Origin: Terriglobia bacterium
Lineage (GTDB): Bacteria; Acidobacteriota; Thermoanaerobaculia; Thermoanaerobaculales; Thermoanaerobaculaceae
Length of the DNA stretch: 52,904 nucleotides
Direction: 5' to 3'
NCBI GenBank assembly: GCA_020073245.1
Contig: JAIQFQ010000026.1
Location: 1-52,904, forward strand
In this document: piece after piece, positions 1 through 7,529 of the stretch
Layout of the letters: every line of letters begins with the position of its first letter
Numbering within the stretch: position 1 is the first letter of the stretch
Made by a program: the position numbers and the translations under genes
Notes under the pieces: model-generated
Told to the model about the DNA's origin: nothing
Databases searched by the model: none
Seen by the model: the letters and a program-made list of their open reading frames with translations, nothing else

Positions 1-2178
1 GCCGCGTACATGAGCCCGGAGCAGGCGCGCGGGAAGCCGGTGGACAAGCGGGCGGACATCTGGGCGTTCGGGTGCCTGCTCTACGAGATGCTGACCGGCA
101 GGCGACTGTTCGTCGGGGAGACGATCTCGGACACGCTGGCGGCGGTGCTGCGGCAGGAGGTGGACTGGGCCGCGCTGCCCGTCGGTGTCCCACCTGCAAT
201 CCGGGGCCTTCTCGCCCGCTGCTTTGAGCGCGACCCCAAGCGCCGCTTGCGCGACATCGGCGAGGCGCGGGTGGCGATCGAAGAGGCGCTCGCGACGCCG
301 GCGAGCCCGATCTCCACCGGAGTCGATGCGGCGCGTTCTTTCGAAGCGGCACGGAGCCCGCTCGACCCGGGTGCAACCGCCCCAGCACCGTCCAGGGGCG
401 GGGCCCCCACCAAGAGACCGCCGCTTCCCTGGACTCTCGCGGTCCTCGCGATGGTCCTCGCTGTGGCCTTCGCGGCCCTGTTCCTCAACTCGACACGGAA
501 GCGGGAAGCGGGATCGGAGCGCGTCATGCGCTTTCAGATCGTTCCGCACCGCGGGGAGAGGCTCAACTTCGGCCTTCGAGCGTTCGCGATCTCGCCCGAC
601 GGCAGCAAGCTCGCATACGTCGTGTCCAAAGGAGCCACCACGGAGTTGCGGTTGAGGTCCCTCGACTCCGGGGAGTCGGCGGTGATCCCGGGGACGGAAG
701 GGGCCACGCATCCGTTTTTCTCCCCGGACGGGAAGTGGATCGCTTTCAACGGCGGCGTGAAGCTCAAGAAGGTCGCCGTCTCCGGCGGCTCGCCCGTCAC
801 GCTTGGCGAGGCCGTGTCTTTTCGCGGAGGTGTCTGGGCCGAAGACGGCTGGATCTACTACACACCGAATCAGTACGTGCCGGTCGCCCGCATCCAGTCC
901 GCGGGAGGGACCGCCACGAACGTGACGCGGATCCGCGCGGCTGAGGGCGAACAGCAGCACCGCTGGCCGGAACTCCTGCCGGGCGGGCGTGTCCTCGTGT
1001 ACGCCATCGGCTCGGGCGGCGATTGGGACGACGCGACGATCGTCGCCGAGAGGCTGGACACGGGAGAACGGAAGGTGCTCGTAAAAGGAGGGACGTTCCC
1101 GCGCCTCCTCCCGACCGGTCAGCTGGTCTACGCCCGCGCCGGCGCGCTCTACGCGGTAGCATTCGACGCCACGTCGCTCGAAGTGGAGGGCTCGCCGGTC
1201 GAGGTCGCGCGGGACGTCTACCTCGACTCGTCGGGTTTCGCGGCGATGGACGTGTCGCGGTCCGGGATGCTCGTGACGGCCCCTTCGGACTCCATCGTGG
1301 GCGACCTGATGCTCTCCTGGGTGGACCGCGCCGGAAGGAGCGAGCCGCTGAACCTGCCACGCCAGCTGTACGTCACCGTGGCGATCTCCCCAGACGGCAC
1401 CCGGGTTGCCCTCGGGATCGGGAACGCGATCGGCGTTCTCGATCTCGGCCGCCTCGCGCTGGCAAAGCTCACCCTTAACGCGCGGGCGGAAAACCCGGTC
1501 TGGTCGGGAGATGGGCGCCGTCTCTACTTCGGCCTGGAGAAGGGACAGCACTATCAGGTCTTCTGGAAGACCTCCGACGACAGCGGCCCGGACCAGCTCG
1601 CCTTCGCATCGGACAGCTCGGAGAACCCTATCCAAATATCGACCGACGGGTCTCGATTGTTGACAAGTCGAAATCCTCCGGACGGCCAAAACGAGCTGCT
1701 CCTGCGCGGCGTGGGCCGTGGGGTCGCTGGCGGGGAACTGAAGCTGCTGGTCAAATCGGCCTTCTTCGACTCCATTGCTACCCTCGCTCCCAGCGGCCGC
1801 TTCGTGGCGTACCAGTCGCAGGAGTCGGGACGGCCGGAGATCTACGTGCGCCCGACCTCCGGCGAGGACCGGAAGTGGCAGGTCTCCAGCGATGGGGGCG
1901 CGAGCCCGCTGTGGTCGCCGGACGGCACGGAGATCTTCTACCTCTGCGGGATGAAGTTCATGGCCGTCACCGTGGAACCGCAAGGCGAGGACTTCCGCGT
2001 CGGCACGCCCAAGGTCCTGTTCGAGAACCACGAGATCCTCTACTACGACGTCACCCGTGACGGGAAGAAGTTCTTCGTCGCCGAGAACCCGAACCCCGGT
2101 ATGTCGTCGCACCTCGACGTCGTGTTGAGCTGGTTCTCGGAGGTGCGGCGCAAGGTCCAGGAGGCGAGGGCGCCGTGA
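1..2178 (+). CDS. Ser/Thr protein kinase with C-terminal TolB/WD40-like propeller, 5' end outside the window
   Basis: The reading frame is open from base 1 (A-A-Y-M-S-P-E-Q), so the gene begins upstream; 725 codons are present. It enters at the end of the kinase activation segment (YMSPEQARG) and continues through helix alphaF (DIWAFGCLLYEML) to the end of a PknB-type domain near residue 100. A Pro/Ala-rich linker, one membrane span (about residues 140-165, LAVLAMVLAVAFAALF) and a long region of 'SPDGKWIAF'-type blades follow, typical of TolB/WD40-like propellers. The family phosphorylates proteins in the cytoplasm, with the propeller probably outside the membrane as sensor or ligand-binding part. 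The substrate is unknown. The architecture matches the kinase at 7530-10184. The P-loop and HRD motif cannot be checked here. Confidence 0.9.
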   Translation, partial: AAYMSPEQARGKPVDKRADIWAFGCLLYEMLTGRRLFVGETISDTLAAVLRQEVDWAALPVGVPPAIRGLLARCFERDPKRRLRDIGEARVAIEEALATPASPISTGVDAARSFEAARSPLDPGATAPAPSRGGAPTKRPPLPWTLAVLAMVLAVAFAALFLNSTRKREAGSERVMRFQIVPHRGERLNFGLRAFAISPDGSKLAYVVSKGATTELRLRSLDSGESAVIPGTEGATHPFFSPDGKWIAFNGGVKLKKVAVSGGSPVTLGEAVSFRGGVWAEDGWIYYTPNQYVPVARIQSAGGTATNVTRIRAAEGEQQHRWPELLPGGRVLVYAIGSGGDWDDATIVAERLDTGERKVLVKGGTFPRLLPTGQLVYARAGALYAVAFDATSLEVEGSPVEVARDVYLDSSGFAAMDVSRSGMLVTAPSDSIVGDLMLSWVDRAGRSEPLNLPRQLYVTVAISPDGTRVALGIGNAIGVLDLGRLALAKLTLNARAENPVWSGDGRRLYFGLEKGQHYQVFWKTSDDSGPDQLAFASDSSENPIQISTDGSRLLTSRNPPDGQNELLLRGVGRGVAGGELKLLVKSAFFDSIATLAPSGRFVAYQSQESGRPEIYVRPTSGEDRKWQVSSDGGASPLWSPDGTEIFYLCGMKFMAVTVEPQGEDFRVGTPKVLFENHEILYYDVTRDGKKFFVAENPNPGMSSHLDVVLSWFSEVRRKVQEARAP

Positions 2179-2329
2179 GCCTTGCCCCGCGCGGCCTGGG
2201 AGGAGCGCCAGGCTTCATAGCCCGGCTGGCACCCGAACTGGCGGCCCTAGGCTGCATGGGTACCGGTCTTCCGGTGTTCGCGCCAGCTTCCGCCCGTGGC
2301 TCGGGAGGTGAACGGACCGAACCCCGACC

Positions 2330-2833
2330 TCAGTGCCGCTTCGGCTGGTAGGTGCCGGGCACGGTGCGAAAGCCGATCGCGAGGCGGTTCCAGCCGTTGA
2401 TCGCGACCACCGCGAGCGACAAGTCAACCAGCTCCTTCTCGCCGAAGTGACGTCGTACCTGCTCGTAGGCCTCATCCGGCGCGTGCGTCCGCGCGATCTC
2501 GGTTAACACCTCGGTCCACGCCAGCGCAGCCCGCTCGCGTGGGGAGAAGAAAGGCGTCTCCCGCCAGGCCGACAGCGCGTAGAGGCGCTGCTCGGACTCT
2601 CCCGCCGCGCGGGCGTCCTTCGTGTGCATGTCGATGCAGTACGCGCATTCGTTGATCTGCGAGGCGCGCAGCTTCACCAGTTCAAGGAGCGACGGCTCGA
2701 GGCTGGTCGTCCGCAGATAGGCATCGAGACCGACCATCGCGCGCGCGGCACCTGGAGATATCTTTGCGTACTCGAGCCTTGCCTGCGTCGGGGTACCGCG
2801 GTCGAAGGGCCGCGCGTCCGACATGGCGTCCAT
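2330..2833 (-). CDS. AhpD-like carboxymuconolactone decarboxylase family protein
   Basis: A 167-aa protein with the AhpD-type redox centre: Glu51, then Cys63-Ala-Tyr-Cys66 and His70 (ECAYCIDMH). In AhpD this Cys pair with Glu and His relays electrons in alkylhydroperoxidase reduction, so a peroxidase or thiol-redox role is likely; the true substrate is unknown. I chose the ATG at 2833 because GGGAGGT lies eight bases upstream; an in-frame ATG 66 bases further out lacks a good site. It is divergent from an OsmC-family gene, and such pairs commonly serve organic peroxide defence. The length fits the single-domain family. Confidence 0.87.
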   Translation of the reverse strand: MDAMSDARPFDRGTPTQARLEYAKISPGAARAMVGLDAYLRTTSLEPSLLELVKLRASQINECAYCIDMHTKDARAAGESEQRLYALSAWRETPFFSPRERAALAWTEVLTEIARTHAPDEAYEQVRRHFGEKELVDLSLAVVAINGWNRLAIGFRTVPGTYQPKRH

Positions 2834-3151
2834 CACGCACCTCCCTTTTCGGTCTGGAAAACACCGCGCGTCCAGCGCCAATTCCTTCTTCTGTGACACA
2901 ACTGGGCGCGAGGTCCGCGCAGGATCCAGCAGCTGGCCTCACCAGATCGGATGACCTGAACACAATCGTGCCGACGATTTCGCTGCTCGACGTCCGACGT
3001 ATGGCGCCCGAGGGCGCACTTCCGACCCCGCGCGGTCCGAACCCCGTGGGCGGGGCGGGCTGAATCCGGTCCAGCCGCCGAGCGGGCCGAAACATTGTCC
3101 GTGGCTTCCGCGTTTTGAAGCGTCTGGGGACCCCGAAGGGGAGGTTTCGCC
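2834..3151. other. Divergent intergenic region between ahpD-like and osmC-like genes
   Basis: This 318-base gap separates two genes transcribed away from each other and should hold both promoters. The only dyad I noticed is GCGCCC-GA-GGGCGC near 3004-3017. No convincing -35/-10 pair, RNA gene or coding sequence was recognised. Confidence 0.5.
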
Positions 3152-3661
3152 ATGGACAAGGAGCAGCTCCGGGCGCTGCAGGCGCCCCTGAAAGACCGGT
3201 ACCGAGCCGAGCCGAGCGCGGCGCACGTGACGCTCAAGGCCCAGGGGCGCCTGGGCGAAGGGATATCCTGCCGTGTCGAGACCGGACGGGCGTTGGTCGA
3301 GGCCGGGTTGCACCCGGCCACAGGGGGCGACGGCCTCGCCGCCTGCTCGGGTGAGATGCTGCTTGAGGCGCTCGTTGCCTGCGCCGGCGTGACGCTGGCG
3401 GCGGTTGCCACGGCAATCGGCGTGGAGGTGCGCGGCGGGACCGTGTCGGCGGAGGGTGACCTCGACTTCCGCGGGACGCTGGGTGTGGCGAAGGAGGCGC
3501 CGGTCGGCCTTACGTCAATCAGGCTCGCTTTCGACCTCGAGACCGACGCCATGCCGGAGCAGCTCGAGACGCTCATGCGCCTCACGCAACGCTACTGCGT
3601 CGTCTACCAGACCTTGAGCGCGGCACCCCCGGTCATGATCGCCTGCCGGGTTACGACCTGA
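3152..3661 (+). CDS. OsmC family protein
   Basis: 169 aa with the OsmC/Ohr fold signature: a conserved Cys in the central helix (LEALVACAGVTL, Cys77) and a second Cys late in the chain (QRYCVVYQTL, Cys149), the usual peroxidatic and resolving positions. Cys65 (AACSGEM) is additional. Family members reduce organic hydroperoxides with thiols in the cytoplasm; this branch (ACSGE) is not classical Ohr, so the substrate is uncertain. The start is set by GGGGAGG eight bases before ATG. Its divergent neighbour is AhpD-like, which supports an oxidative-stress role. Confidence 0.88.
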   Translation: MDKEQLRALQAPLKDRYRAEPSAAHVTLKAQGRLGEGISCRVETGRALVEAGLHPATGGDGLAACSGEMLLEALVACAGVTLAAVATAIGVEVRGGTVSAEGDLDFRGTLGVAKEAPVGLTSIRLAFDLETDAMPEQLETLMRLTQRYCVVYQTLSAAPPVMIACRVTT

Positions 3662-3916
3662 CCCGGGTTGACCAGCGGCCGCTCGAAGTGACCAGCTTCC
3701 CCGAGGGGCGGCCGGTGCCCCGACGGCATCTCGGGCCGGTCTCCGCAGGCCTGCTGAGGACCACTAGTCCAGGTACGTGATACCGGTTAGGAGTAGCGTC
3801 CGGCGAGGGGGCGAGAAACCCATCCGCCGGCTCGCTTGGCCCGAACCTGCCGCTTGGGCGCGGATCACTGGCGCGACCGGAACCCACCCCCAACGCGCGC
3901 GGCTACGTTGCCGGGA

Positions 3917-5995
3917 TCACCGCAGCATCTTCCAGAGGTATGCGTACTCGAGGCCGGTGACGTAGGCGGTCTGCTTGTTGACCGCGCCGGTGCCGTGGCC
4001 GCCCTCGGTGTTCTCGAAGTAGTAGACGGGGTGGCCGAGCGCCTCGAGCTTGGCGACCATCTTGCGGGCGTGCGCGGGGTGGACGCGGTCGTCGCGCGTG
4101 TTGGTCCAGAAGAACGGCATCGGGTAGGCGGCGCCCTTGCGCAGAAGCTGGTACGGGGACCAGGTCTTGATGTACGCCCAGTCCTCAGGCTTGTCAGGGT
4201 CGCCGTACTCCGCCATCCAGCTCGCCCCGGCGAGCAGGTGGTTGAACCGCCGCATGTCGGCGAGCGGCACCTGCGCCACCACCGCGTGGAACAGCTCCGG
4301 CCGCAGCGTGAACGTCCCGCCGACGAGGAGCCCGCCCTGCGAGCCGCCCATGATCCCGAGATGGCGCGGCGTGGTGATCTTGCGCGCGATCACGTCCTCG
4401 GCCACAGCGGCGAAGTCCTCGAAGTTCCGCATGTGGTTGGCCTTCATCGCTGCCTGGTGCCAGGCAGGGCCGAACTCGCCGCCGCCACGGATGTTGGCGA
4501 GGACATACACGCCGCCCCGCGCGAGCCATGCCGACCCGACGACTCCTGAGTACCTCGGCACCTCGGGCACCTCGAACCCGCCGTAGCCGTAAAGCAGCGT
4601 CGGGGCCGCGCCGTCGGCCTTAAACCCATCGGGCGTGACGACGAAGTAGGGGATCTTGGTGCCGTCCTTGGAGGTTGCCTCGAGCTGCTCGACCTTGACG
4701 CCGGCAGCGTCGAAGTACGTCGGCATCGTTTTCACCCGCTCGGGCGGCCCGCCGCTCTCGTCCAGCCACAGCGAGGCGGGGGTGAGAAAATCCTGGTACG
4801 AGAAGAAGAAAGTGTCCGTCTCGTCGCTCGCCGTGGCCGGCCCCGCCGTGCCGATGCCGGGGAGCGTGACCTCCGACCGCTTCCAGGCGCCGTCCTGGAG
4901 GGTGACCGAAGACAGACGGCTGTGCACGTGGTCGAGGATCAGGACCAGCAGGCGGTCGCGCGTGCGCGTCGCGCCGGCCAGCGACACCCGCTCGCTCGGC
5001 TCGAACAGCACGTCGAACCGACGGCCGCCGCGCAGGAGGTCGTCGACGGGGATCGCCAGAAGCGAGCCGGCGCGGTAGGTCGTGCCGCCGACGGTCCAGT
5101 CCGACCGGAGCGAAAAGACGGCCCTGTCGCGGAAAAACGCCTGCGGCTGGGCGTCGTCGGGCACGTCGAGCTTGACCAGCCGCCCGGCCAGCAGGAGGAA
5201 CGTCTCCTGGCGGAAGAACGCCGGCACGCGCGTGATCACGTCGTAGCGGCCGTCGGCCAGGATCTCGGTCCTCCCCGCCGACGCGACGTCCTCGACCTTG
5301 CCCTCGAACACGGTCTTCGCTTCGGCGAGCGCGGTGCCGCGTTTCCACAGCTTCACGATGCGCGGATACCCCGAATCGGTCAGAGAGCCGGGCCCGAAGT
5401 CGGTGCCGACCCAGAGCGTGTTCTCGTCCCGCCAGGAGACCTGCGACTTCGCCTCGGGTAGCGAGAAGCCGCCCGCGACGAACTGCTTGGCGACGGTGTC
5501 GAACTCGCGCTCGACCGAGGCGTCCGATCCGCCCCGTGAGAGCGAGATGATGCACCGGCGGTAGTCGGGTGCGAGACAGTCCGCACCGTGGAACACCCAG
5601 GCGATTCCGTCCGCCTTTGCGAGGGCGTCCACGTCGAGAACCGTCTCCCACGCGGGCGACGAGGCGCGGTAGGAGGCCAGCGTCGTGCGGCGCCAGATCC
5701 CGCGCTCGTGCACGTCGTCCCGCCAGAAGTTGTAAACCGTGGTGCCCAGCAGCTCGGGGGACGGGATCTTGTCCTTGGAGTCGAGGATCTCCAGCGTCCG
5801 TTTCTGGGTGGGTGCGAACTCGGGCACCGCCTCGAGAACCTTGGTGGTAAGCGCGTTGTGCTGCTTGACCCACGCAAGCGCCTTCTCGCCCTGCACGTCC
5901 TCCAGCCACACGAACGGGTCCTCGTCGGCGGCGGCCGCCGCCCACGGGAGCACGACACTCAACACCACCGCGATCACGCTGATCCTGACCGTCAT
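3917..5995 (-). CDS. Secreted prolyl oligopeptidase family (S9A) serine peptidase
   Basis: 692 aa with a signal peptide (basic start, hydrophobic IAVVLSVVLPWAAAAA, then DEDPFVWLEDV), followed by the S9A N-terminal seven-bladed propeller and a C-terminal alpha/beta-hydrolase domain. The catalytic triad is visible: Ser552 in GGSQGG, Asp in TRDDRVHP (635/636) and His667 in EGGHGTG. The family hydrolyses short proline-containing peptides; the signal peptide implies a periplasmic or secreted role in peptide scavenging. The ATG at 5995 was chosen because GGGGAGG lies seven bases upstream and it begins the signal peptide; an upstream in-frame ATG at 6043 would bury it. Confidence 0.93.
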   Translation of the reverse strand: MTVRISVIAVVLSVVLPWAAAAADEDPFVWLEDVQGEKALAWVKQHNALTTKVLEAVPEFAPTQKRTLEILDSKDKIPSPELLGTTVYNFWRDDVHERGIWRRTTLASYRASSPAWETVLDVDALAKADGIAWVFHGADCLAPDYRRCIISLSRGGSDASVEREFDTVAKQFVAGGFSLPEAKSQVSWRDENTLWVGTDFGPGSLTDSGYPRIVKLWKRGTALAEAKTVFEGKVEDVASAGRTEILADGRYDVITRVPAFFRQETFLLLAGRLVKLDVPDDAQPQAFFRDRAVFSLRSDWTVGGTTYRAGSLLAIPVDDLLRGGRRFDVLFEPSERVSLAGATRTRDRLLVLILDHVHSRLSSVTLQDGAWKRSEVTLPGIGTAGPATASDETDTFFFSYQDFLTPASLWLDESGGPPERVKTMPTYFDAAGVKVEQLEATSKDGTKIPYFVVTPDGFKADGAAPTLLYGYGGFEVPEVPRYSGVVGSAWLARGGVYVLANIRGGGEFGPAWHQAAMKANHMRNFEDFAAVAEDVIARKITTPRHLGIMGGSQGGLLVGGTFTLRPELFHAVVAQVPLADMRRFNHLLAGASWMAEYGDPDKPEDWAYIKTWSPYQLLRKGAAYPMPFFWTNTRDDRVHPAHARKMVAKLEALGHPVYYFENTEGGHGTGAVNKQTAYVTGLEYAYLWKMLR

Positions 5996-6282
5996 GTGCC
6001 GACCTCCCCGTGCCGGAACGGTTCGATGCCCGAGCCGGCCCACGGCCCCAACCAGGCGCTGCTGAGGCGGAGTCCGCCGGTCGGAGCCGGCGCATTATCC
6101 CACGCCACCGCCGGTTACGGCCTTCTCGCGACGCGCATACCAGGGCGAGACCCGCTCCCACCCGGCAAAGACCGTCGTCATCCCGGTATAGGGGGCGCCT
6201 CCGGCGATTGCCCGCGCGTCGCCCGTCATCGCGAGGTGACCGAACGCAGCGTGGCGGGCCCGAGGGCGCAGCACCCAAACCG

Positions 6283-6639
6283 TCAGGCAAGCAGGACCAA
6301 GGCGAGGGCGATCGCCCCGGGGAGCGCCTGGATCCATAGGATCTTACGGCTGGCCGTGATGCCGCCGAACACGCCGGCGATCGCCACACAGGCGAGAAAG
6401 AAGATGGTGATGGTGTGCCCTCCGGCGCCGAGGAGGATGCCCCACGCGAGCCCCGCGGCCAGGAAGCCGTTGTAGAGGCCTTGATTCGCGGCGAGAGATC
6501 GCGATGCCACGGCGAACTCCCGCGTGAGGCCGAACGTCCGCATGCCGAAGGGCGTGGCCCAGAGAAACATCTCGAGGACAAGGAAGTAGAGATGCAGAGC
6601 TGCAACCAGGCCGACTGCGACGGTCGCGAGTGTTGTCAT
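6283..6639 (-). CDS. DUF1304 family small membrane protein
   Basis: 118 aa and almost entirely hydrophobic, with four predicted spans. The pattern (LYFLVLEMFLW, F-GM--F, LAANQGLYNGFLAAGL, VAGVFGG) is that of DUF1304 integral membrane proteins, whose biochemical role is unknown. It follows heme oxygenase on the same strand by about 60 bases, so the two may be co-transcribed; the functional link is unclear. Confidence 0.85.
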   Translation of the reverse strand: MTTLATVAVGLVAALHLYFLVLEMFLWATPFGMRTFGLTREFAVASRSLAANQGLYNGFLAAGLAWGILLGAGGHTITIFFLACVAIAGVFGGITASRKILWIQALPGAIALALVLLA

Positions 6640-6700
6640 GGTTTGTCCATCCCTTCGAAGGTCAGCGCGTACCGCACGCGCGGCCGTCCTTCACGGCGGA

Positions 6701-7327
6701 TCAGTTCGGGCCGTTGACGAGTTGGTCGAAGATCGCGGCGTTGAGCCGGAAGGCGGTTCGCGCCTCTTCGACGACAGCCTCGCGCTCACCGTCGGCCAGG
6801 TCGAGATCATCCAGGCGGCGGCGGTACTCCGCCTTGAACGCCCCGGGCTCGGGGATGCCGGGGAACTCGTAGAAGCCCAACCCGTCTCCGTTGAGGTCGA
6901 GCTGGCGGGCGGCCAGACCCTTGAGCATCTGCCCGCCCGACAGGTCACCGAGGTAGCGCACGTACGAGTGCGAGATGAGGCGGATCGGCTGGGCCGACTC
7001 GATCTCACGGAGGCGGTCCGCGTACGCCTTTGCCGCGGGAACGGGCTCCTCCGAGCGCCAGCGCGGGCCGCGCAGGAAGTCGAGGTCGCGCTCGAGCGCA
7101 AGGCGCCGCCATAGCTGGGGAATCGAGAAGGCGCCGAGGCGCGGGTCGGCCTTGAGGCGCTCGAGCGCGTCCTCGAGTGCCGCATAGACGCTGTGAAGGG
7201 CGAGCAGGTGCCGGGAGAACAGCTCGCGGTCGAGGCCTCCCCGGACGAAGCGCGCGACGAACTCGGAGCGCTCGGCGCCCCGGTGGGCGTCGGCGGTGCC
7301 CTCGCGCAGCTCCTCGGACAGCCTCAT
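6701..7327 (-). CDS. Heme oxygenase (biliverdin-producing) family protein
   Basis: 208 aa. Heme oxygenases oxidatively cleave heme to biliverdin, CO and Fe2+ in the cytoplasm. The proximal heme ligand is His15 in 'ADAHRGAE', and the distal helix has the glycine-rich YLGDLSGGQ motif near residues 123-131; the all-helical length fits the HO-1/HmuO family. The ATG at 7327 is favoured (GGAG five bases upstream) over an in-frame ATG 24 bases earlier. It probably forms an operon with the DUF1304 gene and is divergent from the kinase at 7530, with a perfect dyad in the shared promoter region. It requires O2, so it fits an organism that meets oxygen. Confidence 0.9.
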   Translation of the reverse strand: MRLSEELREGTADAHRGAERSEFVARFVRGGLDRELFSRHLLALHSVYAALEDALERLKADPRLGAFSIPQLWRRLALERDLDFLRGPRWRSEEPVPAAKAYADRLREIESAQPIRLISHSYVRYLGDLSGGQMLKGLAARQLDLNGDGLGFYEFPGIPEPGAFKAEYRRRLDDLDLADGEREAVVEEARTAFRLNAAIFDQLVNGPN

Positions 7328-7407
7328 GCGGACTCCGCGACGATGCGCCAACTGCGATTGAGAACCATTCCGCCCCCAGTTAGCAGAGGCTACCGTGGGG
7401 ACGAAGT

Positions 7408-7429
7408 CATGTCAAGCATGCATGACATG
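7408..7429. promoter_or_regulatory. Perfect inverted repeat (candidate operator) between heme oxygenase and kinase genes
   Basis: CATGTCA, eight bases, TGACATG: two perfect 7-base half-sites. It lies in the intergenic region of divergent genes, about 80 bases upstream of the heme oxygenase start and 100 upstream of the kinase start, suiting a dimeric repressor. The cognate protein is unknown. Confidence 0.5.
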
Positions 7430-7529
7430 TGCACCGCCTGTAAAATGGGTGAAAGACGATGAGTGCGTCGGTCAGTGGTTCGGGCAGGAGTGTCAGCGCG
7501 GGTGGTTTCAGACCGTCGCGGAGGCGCTG

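Noticed and set aside
6225..6257. GTCATCGCGAGG-type dispersed repeat between DUF1304 and the peptidase
   Set aside because: Too diverged from the common repeat word and lacks clear arms.
4620..6605. Long open frame opposite/alongside the prolyl oligopeptidase, about 660 codons on the minus strand
   Set aside because: Arg/Gly/Pro-rich out-of-frame product typical of high-GC DNA; the peptidase frame has the catalytic motifs.
7395..7529. 45-residue N-terminal extension of the kinase from ATG 7395
   Set aside because: It is Cys/Trp-rich, unlike kinase N-termini, overlaps the candidate operator, and GTG 7530 has GGAGG at the right distance.
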